Shown here: in pieces, positions 1-9,590 of the stretch | Numbering within the stretch: the stretch's first letter is position 1 | Layout: every line of letters starts with the position of its first letter | NCBI RefSeq assembly: GCF_015550595.1 | Contig: NZ_JADNBB010000003.1 | Span: forward strand, 290,325 to 354,324 | Reading direction: 5' to 3' | Origin: Parabacteroides goldsteinii | GTDB lineage: Bacteria; Bacteroidota; Bacteroidia; Bacteroidales; Tannerellaceae | Length of the DNA stretch: 64,000 bases | Made by a program: the position numbers and the translations under genes | Notes under the pieces: model-generated | What the model was told of the DNA's origin: nothing | Databases searched by the model: none | What the model saw: only the letters and a program-made list of their open reading frames with translations

Positions 1-1566
1 AGCACGGCCGAAATACGCATCCGCATTGGTAGGCCTGGCCTCTATTTTAGCAGAAAAATCATTGATCGATGCAAAATGTACAGCAATCTGATCTTCCGTA
101 AGGGCTGCTTCCTCATTGGTGATCCGAAGTTTACGCGACAGAATCATACGGGCATTGAACTCTTCAATCATCTTATCATAATAGACAATCTTTTTGATCG
201 GATCAATTTTTTCGTAATATGTCAGGACAAACTGAGGTTCGAGATCCACACGGACATTACGATCCTGTACACGTCCACGAACATCGCTCTGATATTTATT
301 TCTCCGTTCTTCATCTTTATCATATACCACCAGGCGATTAAACTTGCTGATATTCTTATCCGATTTTTCACGGGTATTTTCGTCTTTACTACCTGAAGAG
401 GAAGAATTGTTCCCCTGCCCTGTTCCACTGTTTGAAGCCGTAGCTGTTCCGGATTGTCCTCCTGTCTGCTGGTTTTTCTTGGCGTTATTTTCCATTTCGA
501 TAGCAGTCCAGTAGTCACGGTCGGCACCTACCGCATCGTTGATCTTACGTTTGGCATCAGAGCGACTGAAATATCCGGGAGTAAAGTTAGGATACTGTCC
601 GAGCACCACATCGAAGTCGCGTATGGCACCCCGGTAATCACCGGTTTCAAAACGGAGTAAAGCCCGGTTGTAATAGGCCATATAGTTATCCGGCTCCAAC
701 TGGATGACTACATCGAAATCTTCAATAGCCCGGTTGTTGTCTCCTACCTGATAGCGAAGCAAACCACGATTGAAGCGAGCAATCAGGTTATTCTTATCCA
801 TATTGATAACCTGGTCATAATCGGCCATAGCGCCACGAAGATCGTTCATCTGATAACGCACCAGACCACGGTTAATGTAATATCCGCCTTCACGGGTATT
901 TAATTTAATCGCCTCATTCAAATCGGCGAGTGCATCTTTCAGGTTGTTTGTCTGATAAAGCAAAATAGCGCGGTTCCCGTAAGCCGGAGCATAATAAGGA
1001 TCCATCTCGATTGCCTTGTTGTAATCGGCAAGCGCTTTTACGGTATCTCCTTTCTCGCTATACATGGCACCACGTGTCAGATAATTCATCGAGTATTTAG
1101 GATGCGCTTTCATCAGCACATCAAATGTCTTTTCCGCTTCGTCATAATCCTTCCGTTGGATATTGGCAACGGCTTTGTTGACGAGCATCTGCCGGTCTTC
1201 GGGTTTAAACTCAAGACCTTTATCATAATCAGTTATGGCCTCTGCATATTTTTCCTGGCTCTGACGAGCTATTCCGCGGGCATAATAAGCCTGCACTAAA
1301 AAAGGGTTCCGCTGAAGACATAATGTACAGTCTTCCTCGGCACCCTTATAATCATCTAAGTTCACTTTAGCTACTGCACGGTAAAAATACGGTTCCGCCA
1401 ACCAGGGCTTCGCTTTGATTACCTGATTGAAATACTGTATTGACAGGACATAGTCCTCAAAATACAAAGCATTACGTCCTATGGCCAGTACACGGTCCGT
1501 ATTGATCTGTGCTACCAGCGAAAGTGAACATATTTGTAATATAAAAAAGAGTATTGCCTTCTTCAT
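1..1566 (-). CDS. Tetratricopeptide-repeat protein, exported (3' end cut off by window edge)
   Basis: Reading leftwards from the ATG at 1564-1566, an uninterrupted frame of 522 codons runs off the window, so the C-terminus is missing. It opens with a signal peptide (MKKAILFFILQICSLSLVAQ), followed by about eight tandem 34-residue TPR units; several carry the typical A-x-x-D-Y/F-x-x-A-I pattern. A low-complexity Gly/Ser/Asn/Gln linker follows, then a charged region and another TPR-like stretch near the edge. TPRs mediate protein-protein contacts; the signal peptide places it in the periplasm or envelope. It is the last visible gene of a leftward cluster beginning with ruvX and def. Specific partner unknown. 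Confidence 0.88.
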   Translation of the reverse strand, partial: MKKAILFFILQICSLSLVAQINTDRVLAIGRNALYFEDYVLSIQYFNQVIKAKPWLAEPYFYRAVAKVNLDDYKGAEEDCTLCLQRNPFLVQAYYARGIARQSQEKYAEAITDYDKGLEFKPEDRQMLVNKAVANIQRKDYDEAEKTFDVLMKAHPKYSMNYLTRGAMYSEKGDTVKALADYNKAIEMDPYYAPAYGNRAILLYQTNNLKDALADLNEAIKLNTREGGYYINRGLVRYQMNDLRGAMADYDQVINMDKNNLIARFNRGLLRYQVGDNNRAIEDFDVVIQLEPDNYMAYYNRALLRFETGDYRGAIRDFDVVLGQYPNFTPGYFSRSDAKRKINDAVGADRDYWTAIEMENNAKKNQQTGGQSGTATASNSGTGQGNNSSSSGSKDENTREKSDKNISKFNRLVVYDKDEERRNKYQSDVRGRVQDRNVRVDLEPQFVLTYYEKIDPIKKIVYYDKMIEEFNARMILSRKLRITNEEAALTEDQIAVHFASINDFSAKIEARPTNADAYFGRA

Positions 1567-1612
1567 CTATTCTAAATATCAACTTGAGTGAGGCAAAAAT
1601 AAGTAAATTATC

Positions 1613-1939
1613 TTACTTAGGCTCTATTTTTACCATCAAATGATCTTTTGTAATTTTATCTCCCTCTTTTACATCCAATTCGGCAACCACTCCGGACACC
1701 GGAGCTACGATACGATTATACATCTTCATCGCTTGGTGGATAAGGAGTAACTGACCGGCTTCAACCTGTTGTCCCTTTTCCACATGAATCTTCACAATTG
1801 TACCCGGAAGAGTAGAAATCACATCACCGACGAAGGGCTTATGCCACATCTTACGGTTCTTATATTTCTCTGTAAGCAGCGTTTTGTATTTACGGGCGGT
1901 AACTACAAAATCCACATATTCATTTTCTTTATTTTCCAT
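1613..1939 (-). CDS. Biotin carboxyl carrier protein (biotin/lipoyl attachment domain)
   Basis: A 108-residue protein. The C-terminal 70 residues form a biotinyl domain with the attachment motif AMKM; the biotinylated lysine would be Lys72. The residue before the motif is Gln rather than the common Glu. The first 35 residues are a basic, non-conserved lead-in and there is no signal peptide. It lies 26 bp downstream of the carboxyltransferase and almost certainly carries biotin for it. No biotin carboxylase subunit is encoded nearby, which fits either a decarboxylase-type complex or use of a carboxylase encoded elsewhere. Family assignment is firm; which complex it serves is inferred from adjacency. 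Confidence 0.9.
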   Translation of the reverse strand: MENKENEYVDFVVTARKYKTLLTEKYKNRKMWHKPFVGDVISTLPGTIVKIHVEKGQQVEAGQLLLIHQAMKMYNRIVAPVSGVVAELDVKEGDKITKDHLMVKIEPK

Positions 1940-1965
1940 ATTCCAAAAGTATATTACGGATTCAA

Positions 1966-3513
1966 TTAGAACGGAGGAATTCCGTGCTTTTTAGCTGGTC
2001 TGTATTCCTCTTTCAAAACAGAAAGTTTCAAAGCGTGAAGCAACAACGCACGTGTTTCTTTCGGTTCGATAACAGAATCGATAAATCCTTTTGAAGCTGC
2101 CACATAAGGATTAGCGAACTTCTCAATATACTCTTTTACTTTTTCCTGACGCATTGCATTCTGGTCTTCAGCTTCCATGATCTCCTTACGGAAGATAATG
2201 TTTGCTGCACCTTCCGGTCCCATTACAGCGATTTCTGCACTCGGCCATGCAAACATAAAGTCGGCACCCAGGTGACGAGAGTTCATTGCAATATAACCAC
2301 CACCATAGGCTTTACGCAAGATAACGGTAATCTTAGGCACAGTAGCTTCAGAATAAGCATACAATACTTTAGCTCCGTGACGGATCACACCGGCATGTTC
2401 CTGGTCTACGCCCGGCAGATAACCCGGCATATCCTCCAATGTGATAATAGGAATATTGAATGAGTCGCAGAAGCGGATAAAACGAGCGGCTTTGTCTGCA
2501 CTGTCGCAATCCAATACCCCTGCCAGTACCATCGGCTGGTTAGCAACGAAACCGACAGTTTCGCCCCCCATACGACCGAAGCCGACTACGATATTGGCAG
2601 CCCACAATTCCTGTACTTCCAGGAAGTCAGAATCATCGACAATACATTTAACAACGTCGCGAACATCATACGGCTGCTTCGGATCAGCAGGAACAACCTG
2701 TTCAATGTTCAACATTGCAGATGGTTCTTTAGCTTCTATCGTTTTAGCACGGTCTGTATTATTCCAAGGGATAAAGCTTACCAAACGTTTTACCTGATCG
2801 AAACATTCCTGTTCACTCAGGGCATAGAAGTGAGCATTGCCTGTTGTTTCCGCATGAACACGGGCACCACCCAGGTCTTCCATAGAGATATCTTCACCTA
2901 ACACAGTCTTGATAACATTCGGACCGGTGATAAACATCTTAGAGATGTTTTCCACTACAAACACGAAGTCTGTCAATGCCGGAGAATAAACAGCACCACC
3001 GGCACACGGGCCCAGGATCAAAGATATTTGAGGAATAACACCTGAGGCAATTGTATTTCTATAGAATATTTCACCATATCCGGCCAAAGCGCCAACACCT
3101 TCCTGAATACGGGCACCTCCCGAGTCGTTGATACCGATAATCGGACATTTCATCTTCAGTGCATGGTCCATGATCTTCGTGATCTTACGGGCATGCTGCA
3201 AGCCTAATGAACCACCGGCAACCGTAAAGTCCTGTGCATAGATACATACCGGAGCACCGAAGATAGTACCTGTACCTGTAACTACACCGTCACCCGGAAA
3301 GTCCTTCTTGTCCATCCCAAAATCGCGACCATCATGCTTAACAAACAAATCGTACTCATGAAAAGAGTTCTTGTCCAGCAAGGAAAGAATACGTTCACGG
3401 GCAGTAAGTTTACCCATAGCGACCTGCTTTTCGATAGCAGCTTCGCCTCCACCCATCTCTACAACGGCTTTCTTCTCCCTGAGGGCCTGAATGTTTTTAC
3501 TTAAATCTGTCAT
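1966..3513 (-). CDS. mmdA: Acyl-CoA carboxyltransferase (methylmalonyl-/propionyl-CoA type)
   Basis: 515 residues, the usual length for the carboxyltransferase subunit of propionyl-CoA carboxylase or methylmalonyl-CoA decarboxylase. Two crotonase-like halves are visible: the N-half has SGGARIQEG at residues 131-139, and the C-half has the Gly-rich AYGGGYIAMNS stretch that forms the second oxyanion hole. In Bacteroidales this activity decarboxylates methylmalonyl-CoA to propionyl-CoA in the succinate-propionate pathway. The biotin carrier follows directly. Membrane beta and gamma decarboxylase subunits and methylmalonyl-CoA epimerase are absent here, so direction (carboxylase or decarboxylase) cannot be settled from this window. 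It sits 23 bp after def, apparently co-transcribed. Confidence 0.9.
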   Translation of the reverse strand: MTDLSKNIQALREKKAVVEMGGGEAAIEKQVAMGKLTARERILSLLDKNSFHEYDLFVKHDGRDFGMDKKDFPGDGVVTGTGTIFGAPVCIYAQDFTVAGGSLGLQHARKITKIMDHALKMKCPIIGINDSGGARIQEGVGALAGYGEIFYRNTIASGVIPQISLILGPCAGGAVYSPALTDFVFVVENISKMFITGPNVIKTVLGEDISMEDLGGARVHAETTGNAHFYALSEQECFDQVKRLVSFIPWNNTDRAKTIEAKEPSAMLNIEQVVPADPKQPYDVRDVVKCIVDDSDFLEVQELWAANIVVGFGRMGGETVGFVANQPMVLAGVLDCDSADKAARFIRFCDSFNIPIITLEDMPGYLPGVDQEHAGVIRHGAKVLYAYSEATVPKITVILRKAYGGGYIAMNSRHLGADFMFAWPSAEIAVMGPEGAANIIFRKEIMEAEDQNAMRQEKVKEYIEKFANPYVAASKGFIDSVIEPKETRALLLHALKLSVLKEEYRPAKKHGIPPF

Positions 3514-3536
3514 ACTGATTATTTAATAGAGTTTTA

Positions 3537-4094
3537 TTATTTACCGACAGCTTTTGCTCTGTATGAACAACGAGCAGTCCCTTTAATAATACTATTTAGT
3601 TTTCCTTTATTCAATTGGCGACGGATAGGTGACACATTATCTATGAACACATGGCCTTCCAAATGCTCACATTCGTGCTGTACCACACGGGCTGCAAAAC
3701 CATCCACTACTTCATCGTGCTCCACCAGATCCGCATCCAGATATTTCACCCGGATCTTTTTAGCACGGGATACCTTTTCATGTACTCCCGGAAGACTGAG
3801 ACAGCCTTCTTCCATTGAAATTTCCTCTTCGCTACGTTCCACGATATCCGGATTGATCATCGCACGTTTGAATCCTTTACATTCGGGAAAATCGTCCCCC
3901 ATCACATCGGCATCGATCACCAACAGACGAAGCGACAATCCCACCTGGGGAGCTGCTAATCCAACTCCGTCGGCATTGTACATGGTATCAAACATGTTAG
4001 CCACTAATTGTTTTAAATCGGGATAATCTTTAGGAACATCTTCAGCCTCTTTTCTTAATACGGGCTGACCATATAAGTATACTGGTAAAATCAT
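3537..4094 (-). CDS. def: Peptide deformylase
   Basis: 185 residues. Removes the N-formyl group from nascent proteins at the ribosome exit. All three family motifs are present: [10 protein letters not shown] (43-52), EEGCLSLPG (95-103) and [12 protein letters not shown] (139-150). The metal ligands are Cys98, His140 and His144, and Glu141 is the catalytic base. The usual Ile-Asp inside HEIDH is Cys-Glu here, which keeps HExxH intact. It starts 3 bp after ruvX, so translation is probably coupled. Confidence 0.96.
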   Translation of the reverse strand: MILPVYLYGQPVLRKEAEDVPKDYPDLKQLVANMFDTMYNADGVGLAAPQVGLSLRLLVIDADVMGDDFPECKGFKRAMINPDIVERSEEEISMEEGCLSLPGVHEKVSRAKKIRVKYLDADLVEHDEVVDGFAARVVQHECEHLEGHVFIDNVSPIRRQLNKGKLNSIIKGTARCSYRAKAVGK

Positions 4095-4097
4095 AAA

Positions 4098-4520
4098 CTA
4101 AAACTGATATTTTTTATTTTCTAAATATGATTGTAGGATAATAACGGCACTGATCTCATCTACCAAACCTTTATCCTGTCTTTTCTTCTTCTTTAAACCA
4201 CCGTCAAGCATTGCCTTATGTGCCAGAACAGAAGTAAAACGCTCATCATAATATTCTACCGGAATATCCGGGATAGTTCGTTTCAGATGTGTAACAAAAG
4301 CCTCTACATATTTCATATTCTCGGAGGGTTCATTATTCATCTGCTTAGGTTGACCGACAACAAACAGATCAACCGGTTCCTTAGATACATAACCGGATAA
4401 CCAGGTAACAAGTTCACCACTTGGCACTGTCGTCAGACCGTTTGCAATCATTTGCAAAGTATCCGTAACAGCAATCCCGGTACGCTTCCGGCCATAATCA
4501 ATTGCTAGTATCCTTCCCAT
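4098..4520 (-). CDS. ruvX: Putative pre-16S rRNA nuclease / Holliday junction resolvase, YqgF family
   Basis: 140 residues from the preferred ATG at 4518-4520 (MGRILAIDYGRKRTG). An upstream in-frame ATG at 4538 would add six residues that overlap the promoter. RNase H-fold landmarks are present: the first strand AIDYGRKRTGIA with its acidic Asp, the VGQPKQMN strand, and the YDERFTS segment. The family matures the 16S rRNA 5' end. A -7 box (4527-4534) lies 6 bp before this start, implying a very short or absent leader. def follows after 3 bp. Confidence 0.92.
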   Translation of the reverse strand: MGRILAIDYGRKRTGIAVTDTLQMIANGLTTVPSGELVTWLSGYVSKEPVDLFVVGQPKQMNNEPSENMKYVEAFVTHLKRTIPDIPVEYYDERFTSVLAHKAMLDGGLKKKKRQDKGLVDEISAVIILQSYLENKKYQF

Positions 4521-4526
4521 CGGCTG

Positions 4527-4534
4527 CAAAGATA
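4527..4534 (-). promoter_or_regulatory. Bacteroidales -7 box for ruvX-def
   Basis: The minus strand reads TATCTTTG, matching TAnnTTTG. A TTTG lies 24 bp upstream (4559-4562), longer than the usual 19-21 spacing. The ruvX ATG begins only 6 bp after the box, so the transcript would be nearly leaderless. Confidence 0.55.
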
Positions 4535-4589
4535 GCACAAATATGCATTCGTATTACACAAATACATAAAAAGTGTGCAATTTATAAGT

Positions 4590-5987
4590 TTAATAGGCAT
4601 TCTTTTCACCTTTTGACATATTCAAAACCGTCACTACAATGATCTTCAGATCCAGGAAAAACGACCAGTTTTCGATGTACCACACATCCCTCTTTACACG
4701 GCCTTCCATCTGTTCCAATGTTTTTGTTTCTCCACGGTAGCCGGTTACCTGCGCCCATCCTGTAACTCCCGGCTTTACCAGGTGACGCACCATATATTTA
4801 TCGATAAGGGCAGAATATTGCTCTGTATGTTTCAGCATATGAGGACGGGGCCCTACTACCGACATTTCCCCTTTCAATACATTAATAAACTGAGGAAATT
4901 CATCCAGGTTCGTACGGCGAAGAAAATCACCGACACGGGTTTTACGGGGATCATCTTTTGCGGCCTGTAATTTATCGGCATCAGCATTCACACGCATTGT
5001 ACGGAATTTATAACACTCAAAATCCTGCCCATACAGACCTGTACGTTTTTGTTTGAAAAAGATAGGCCCCGGTGAAGTTATCTTTATCAGAGTTCCGATG
5101 ATAACATAAAGCACAGGATAGATCGTCAATAAAACGCCCAAAGAAAAAATAATATCAAAAGACCGTTTTAAAGCCCGGTTATAAGCAGCCTGCAATGGTT
5201 CACGGCGGATAGCCAACAATGGAATCGACTCCATTATTTCCATAACAAGGCTCTTCTTTATATTCCTGTAAAACTCCGGAACAATATAGAAACGAATCAT
5301 ATGCTTTTCTGCAAAATTCATTATCCGCAATATCTTTTCATCCTGTGTTCCCGGCAATGTACAATACACCTCGTCTATATCGTTTGCCAGAACATAGTCC
5401 TCCACTTCGTGTGTCATTCCCAGATAGTTTGGCAATGCACTTTGCAAGGATAAGTTATCATCGAAAAAGCCCATTACATTAAAACCGTATGACAGATCAT
5501 CTTTCATGACCCGATACAATTCCATACCATTCTTTCCGGCTCCGACAATAATAATTTTCTTAAAGTTGTATCCCTTTCTCCGGTACATTTTCAGAGTAAC
5601 ACGAACCAAAACACGCCAAAGCGAAAAGACTACAACCGTAATTACATAATAGACCAACAGGAATGTCGCCAAGACATCACCGATATTCAGGAATATAAGA
5701 CAGGTAGCAAACAAAAAGACCTGTATAGATATCAGGGCAAAAGCACGCTGAACGATCTTATCGATAAAAACAACCGCCACATGCAATTGCATGGGGATAA
5801 AATAAAGAGAGAAAAAATAACAAAAATTCAATAGAAGAATCACCTCTCTCAGGCTATAAGATATCGCTTTCGTATAAAACTCCCCCAAACCATAATAGAC
5901 AGCAAAGAACAGCAGATTTATCACAAGCAAATCGCCCATTCCTATACACCATTGGATAAGGTAGCCATGTTTTTTGTCGAATTCCAT
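4590..5987 (-). CDS. Undecaprenyl-phosphate sugar phosphotransferase (WcaJ/polyprenyl glycosylphosphotransferase family)
   Basis: 465 residues, full length for the family. Four hydrophobic helices occupy about residues 15-130. A CoA-binding-like Rossmann segment follows (IIVGAGKNGMELYR). A fifth membrane segment near 280 leads into the C-terminal bacterial sugar-transferase domain, with KRSFDII, the PGPIFFKQKRTG and YKFRTM blocks, LDEFPQ, and GPRPHM. It transfers a hexose-1-phosphate to the lipid carrier, the first step of a capsule or exopolysaccharide repeat unit. It stands alone, apart from the sugar-nucleotide genes 1.4 kb upstream, and no glycosyltransferases flank it. It may initiate several polysaccharides or O-glycans encoded elsewhere (inference). 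The sugar is probably glucose or galactose; sequence alone does not decide. Confidence 0.92.
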   Translation of the reverse strand: MEFDKKHGYLIQWCIGMGDLLVINLLFFAVYYGLGEFYTKAISYSLREVILLLNFCYFFSLYFIPMQLHVAVVFIDKIVQRAFALISIQVFLFATCLIFLNIGDVLATFLLVYYVITVVVFSLWRVLVRVTLKMYRRKGYNFKKIIIVGAGKNGMELYRVMKDDLSYGFNVMGFFDDNLSLQSALPNYLGMTHEVEDYVLANDIDEVYCTLPGTQDEKILRIMNFAEKHMIRFYIVPEFYRNIKKSLVMEIMESIPLLAIRREPLQAAYNRALKRSFDIIFSLGVLLTIYPVLYVIIGTLIKITSPGPIFFKQKRTGLYGQDFECYKFRTMRVNADADKLQAAKDDPRKTRVGDFLRRTNLDEFPQFINVLKGEMSVVGPRPHMLKHTEQYSALIDKYMVRHLVKPGVTGWAQVTGYRGETKTLEQMEGRVKRDVWYIENWSFFLDLKIIVVTVLNMSKGEKNAY

Positions 5988-6031
5988 AATTATATTCTAA
6001 AATTCCACAAAAGTAATCATAAATCCGTGCA

Positions 6032-6067
6032 AAAAAAAGGCCGCACAACATAATGTGCAGCCTTTTT
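6032..6067 (-). terminator. Rho-independent terminator after the OmpA-family gene
   Basis: An inverted repeat GGCcGCACA / TGTGCaGCC with a short loop is flanked by an A-run on the left, which is a T-run on the minus strand, and by TTTTT on the right. It lies between the OmpA gene stop and the sugar-transferase start. Confidence 0.8.
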
Positions 6068-6087
6068 CAGATATAATTAAAAAATAA

Positions 6088-7251
6088 TTAATTATTTGCA
6101 GACATGATAACAACACGGTTCCAGTTGTTTTCGCTATACGGCTGTTCATCCGAACCTCTCCATTCGATAGTGATCTGGTTAGAGTTGATACCGTATTTTT
6201 CGATCAATTCTTTAGCAACGGCTTTAGCACGTTTTTCAGAAAGACCCATATTATACTTAGAGTTACCTGTATTCTTATCAGCATAACCGATAACCTTGAT
6301 CGGAGTATTGCTACCCTTCATGAATTCAGCAGTATTGTAAATATTGATCTGCTGATTCTTGTCGATCTTAGAGCTATTCAGACGGAAATATACTACATTG
6401 TCAACGTAATTGTTTACAACAGTTGTTACCACTTCTTCGCATTCAGGACAAGACTCCGGACGTTTGCTTAACTCATCGTTAGCAGCACGCAGAGAGTTGA
6501 TCTGATTGTTCAGGTCATTCAACAAAGCGTAATCCATCGGTTCCAATACTTCGAAATCAGTTTTACCCAATTTGAATGTCAAACCTGCACTTACCTGAGC
6601 AATACCGTCAGTCAGGTGATACATAGAAATACGGTTAAACTGTTCGTTCAATAAAGAAGCCTGAACTTCCACGTTCAAATCAACACGTTTGCTCAAACGG
6701 AAAGCAGTAAGGATACCGGCATTCAATGTAGGAGATTCAGTTCTTGCAAATTCAGCAGATTCTGTAGTTTTGAAACGCTGTGCATAACCAAAACCAACCC
6801 AAGGGATCAAACGGAATACTCTCTTTTCGTTATAAACACCCCAGAAATTAGTTACATCCCATAACAAATCTACGTGAGCAGCTGCATATTTATTATGCTG
6901 CATCAAAGTAGCATCGGCATCATTCTGATAAAATCCATGTAAAACACCACCGTTCAACTGAGCACGGAAAGCCAGATATGGATTAAACCATTTACCAAAT
7001 GAGAACTGAGGAGCAAAATTCAAACGGTTACCAAAATCTGCTTTATTATTCTGGTCACCTAATAAAATACTTGCACCACCAGCAACAGAAATAAACCAAT
7101 TGTCGCCAGCTTTGTTTTTCTTGAAATTTGTCTTATACCCTTTTTCAGTACTAAAACCAACTTGTGGTTTAAATTCCTGTGCAGACACAGAAAAAACGAA
7201 ACCTGACAACAAAGCCAAAAGTAATACTTTAGTCTTCATATTCATCAACAT
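6088..7251 (-). CDS. OmpA-family outer-membrane protein
   Basis: 387 residues. The real start may be the ATG four codons in (MKTKVLLLALL), which begins a clean signal peptide ending at SVSAQ. The middle section, about residues 45-235, has alternating aromatic and polar strands typical of an outer-membrane beta-barrel. A short linker with a Cys pair (CPEC) follows, then a C-terminal OmpA peptidoglycan-binding domain from about 290, with VIGYADKNTG and the NMGLSEKRAKAVAKEL helix. It tethers outer membrane to peptidoglycan. It has its own consensus promoter and terminator, consistent with an abundant monocistronic protein. Confidence 0.92.
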   Translation of the reverse strand: MLMNMKTKVLLLALLSGFVFSVSAQEFKPQVGFSTEKGYKTNFKKNKAGDNWFISVAGGASILLGDQNNKADFGNRLNFAPQFSFGKWFNPYLAFRAQLNGGVLHGFYQNDADATLMQHNKYAAAHVDLLWDVTNFWGVYNEKRVFRLIPWVGFGYAQRFKTTESAEFARTESPTLNAGILTAFRLSKRVDLNVEVQASLLNEQFNRISMYHLTDGIAQVSAGLTFKLGKTDFEVLEPMDYALLNDLNNQINSLRAANDELSKRPESCPECEEVVTTVVNNYVDNVVYFRLNSSKIDKNQQINIYNTAEFMKGSNTPIKVIGYADKNTGNSKYNMGLSEKRAKAVAKELIEKYGINSNQITIEWRGSDEQPYSENNWNRVVIMSANN

Positions 7252-7296
7252 TTTAATTAAACAATCAATTACCTCAAATAACGCTCAAATTTAGAG

Positions 7297-7327
7297 CAAA
7301 ATTAACTCTTTTTTCAATTAAAACAAA
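7297..7327 (-). promoter_or_regulatory. Consensus promoter for the OmpA-family gene
   Basis: The minus strand has TTTG (7324-7327), a 19-bp spacer and TAATTTTG (7297-7304), a perfect match to the Bacteroides -33/-7 consensus. The leader to the start codon is about 40 nt. Confidence 0.75.
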
Positions 7328-7351
7328 CTAAATCTATATTTTGTTCTTAAT

Positions 7352-8503
7352 TTATTCAAAATAATTCAGAATTTTGTACCCGCCTTCCCGTAGGTAAGAC
7401 TCTTTTTTCATAAGTTTGATATCATTCTGCATCATATCCTGAATAAGGGCATCGAGGCTGTATTTTGGTTCCCATCCCAACCGGGTACGGGCCTTCGTTG
7501 CATCCCCGATAAGTAAATCCACCTCAGTCGGACGAAAGTATTGCGGATCAACTCCAACAACATCCTCTCCTATTCGTTCTTTAAAACTTTCGAGGTAAGA
7601 CTCACCCACTTTCTCTATAAACATTTTTTCGTCAATATAGTTTAATGATGCTACCTCATTAACATTTTCACCTTTGAAAATAACTTCTACGCCTATTTCT
7701 TCAAATGCTTTACTGACAAAATCACGAATAGTCGTGGTTATTCCCGTAGCAATTACATAATCAGAAGGTTCATCCTGTTGAAGAATGGCATACATGGCAC
7801 GAACATAATCCTTCGCATGCCCCCAGTCACGTTTAGAGGATAAGTTTCCCATATAAACTTTTTTCTGCATACCCAATGCTATGCGCGATACGGCACGGGT
7901 TACTTTACGGGTAACAAAAGTTTCACCGCGTAAAGGCGATTCATGATTGAACAAAATACCGTTGGATGCATGCATTTTATACGCTTCACGATAGTTGACA
8001 GTTATCCAGTAACCATAAAGTTTTGCTACGGCATACGGACTTCTCGGGTAGAAAGGTGTAGTTTCCTTCTGAGGAACTTCCTGCACCAAACCATATAGTT
8101 CGGATGTTGACGCCTGATAAATACGGGTTTTCTGTGTCAGATTCAACAAACGGACGGCTTCCAGAATACGCAAAACACCTAAACCATCGGCATTAGCGGT
8201 ATATTCGGGAGTATCGAAACTTACTTTCACATGGCTCATAGCTGCCAGATTGTATATTTCATCCGGTTGTACTTCACCGATAATGCGAGTAAGATTCAAA
8301 CTATCGGTCAGGTCACCGTAATGAAGGATCAGGTTTCTGTTCTCGATATGCGGATCTTGATAGAGATGGTCGATACGATCTGTATTGAACATAGACGAAC
8401 GACGTTTGATACCATGTACGGTATACCCTTTCTTTACAAGATATTCAGCCAGATAGGCTCCATCCTGTCCTGTTATACCTGTTATTAAAGCGACTTTACT
8501 CAT
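7352..8503 (-). CDS. gmd: GDP-mannose 4,6-dehydratase
   Basis: 383 residues. Converts GDP-D-mannose to GDP-4-keto-6-deoxymannose, the first step to GDP-L-fucose. The NAD(P) Rossmann motif is TGITGQDG (8-15). The catalytic set is Thr133, Glu135 (in STSEL), Tyr157 and Lys161 (in SPYAVAK). The substrate loop NHESPLRGE is intact. It sits 13 bp after fcl, the next enzyme of the pathway, so the two are co-transcribed. Confidence 0.97.
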   Translation of the reverse strand: MSKVALITGITGQDGAYLAEYLVKKGYTVHGIKRRSSMFNTDRIDHLYQDPHIENRNLILHYGDLTDSLNLTRIIGEVQPDEIYNLAAMSHVKVSFDTPEYTANADGLGVLRILEAVRLLNLTQKTRIYQASTSELYGLVQEVPQKETTPFYPRSPYAVAKLYGYWITVNYREAYKMHASNGILFNHESPLRGETFVTRKVTRAVSRIALGMQKKVYMGNLSSKRDWGHAKDYVRAMYAILQQDEPSDYVIATGITTTIRDFVSKAFEEIGVEVIFKGENVNEVASLNYIDEKMFIEKVGESYLESFKERIGEDVVGVDPQYFRPTEVDLLIGDATKARTRLGWEPKYSLDALIQDMMQNDIKLMKKESYLREGGYKILNYFE

Positions 8504-8516
8504 TATACTAAGTTTA

Positions 8517-9590
8517 TTATTGTTTGTTCAAATACCAGTTATACAAAAGTTCTACTCCTTCGGCAATCTCTATTCGGTGACGCCAGCCCAGGGCATGTAG
8601 TTTACTTACATCGGTTAACTTTCGCAAAGTTCCATCGGGCTTGGATGAATTAAAGGTAAGCTCACCTTCAAAACCGATCTTTTCTCGGATCAGGGTAGCC
8701 ACATCTTTAATGGATAATTCTTTTCCCGTACCTATATTAATATGCGTGTTACGGACTTCATTACCATCAGAACGGACATCTGCGAAATCGATATGCTCCA
8801 TTATATAAACGGAAGCATCCGCCATTTCCTCACTCCAAAGGAATTCACGAAGCGGTTTTCCCGTTCCCCAAAGCTCCACTCTACCCGGATAAATTCCATA
8901 CTTTTCAAGGATAGCCAAAATATCTTTTTCAGAAGAATCACCTGATATTCCTTCTACCGGACGTGTGTTCAAATCCTTGCGTAACGCTTCCCAGTCGGCT
9001 GTATGCAAACATTTTGCCAGATGGATCTTACGGATCATAGCCGGAAGGACATGAGAAGTTTCCAGGTTAAAATTATCGTTTGGACCGTACAAATTCGTGG
9101 GCATCACAGCGATATAATTGGTTCCATATTGCAGGTTATAACTTTCGCACATTTTTATCCCTGCGATCTTTGCAATAGCATATGGTTCATTGGTATATTC
9201 CAGAGGCGATGTCAATAGACTGTCTTCCGACATTGGCTGGGGAGCTTCACATGGATAGATACAGGTGCTACCCAAAAACAGGAGCTTCTTTACCTTATTA
9301 ATATAAGAGGCATGGATCACATTATTCTGTATCATCAGATTGATATAAATAAAATCCGCACGATACACATTGTTTGCCATAATTCCTCCGACATGAGCTG
9401 CCGAAAGGAACACATATTCTGGCTTCTCAGCAGCAAAAAATTCATTTACCGCCAACTGATCGGTCAGGTCTAACTCTGCATGCGTACGCAAAACAAAGTT
9501 CGTATACCCCTTCTGTTGCAGGTTTTTCAAAATTGCCGATCCAACCAGGCCACGATGTCCGGCTACAAATATTTTACTATCTTTATTCAT
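8517..9590 (-). CDS. fcl: GDP-L-fucose synthase
   Basis: 357 residues. An epimerase/reductase that turns GDP-4-keto-6-deoxymannose into GDP-L-fucose. The nucleotide motif GHRGLVG (11-17), Ser108 in GSTCIYP, and Tyr137/Lys141 in YAIAK form the SDR catalytic set. It carries an insertion around residues 205-240 compared with shorter enterobacterial enzymes, as I recall for Bacteroides homologues. It overlaps rfbA by ATGA (9587-9590), so translation is coupled. Fucose made here would feed capsule and protein O-glycosylation, consistent with the envelope genes around it. Confidence 0.96.
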   Translation of the reverse strand: MNKDSKIFVAGHRGLVGSAILKNLQQKGYTNFVLRTHAELDLTDQLAVNEFFAAEKPEYVFLSAAHVGGIMANNVYRADFIYINLMIQNNVIHASYINKVKKLLFLGSTCIYPCEAPQPMSEDSLLTSPLEYTNEPYAIAKIAGIKMCESYNLQYGTNYIAVMPTNLYGPNDNFNLETSHVLPAMIRKIHLAKCLHTADWEALRKDLNTRPVEGISGDSSEKDILAILEKYGIYPGRVELWGTGKPLREFLWSEEMADASVYIMEHIDFADVRSDGNEVRNTHINIGTGKELSIKDVATLIREKIGFEGELTFNSSKPDGTLRKLTDVSKLHALGWRHRIEIAEGVELLYNWYLNKQ

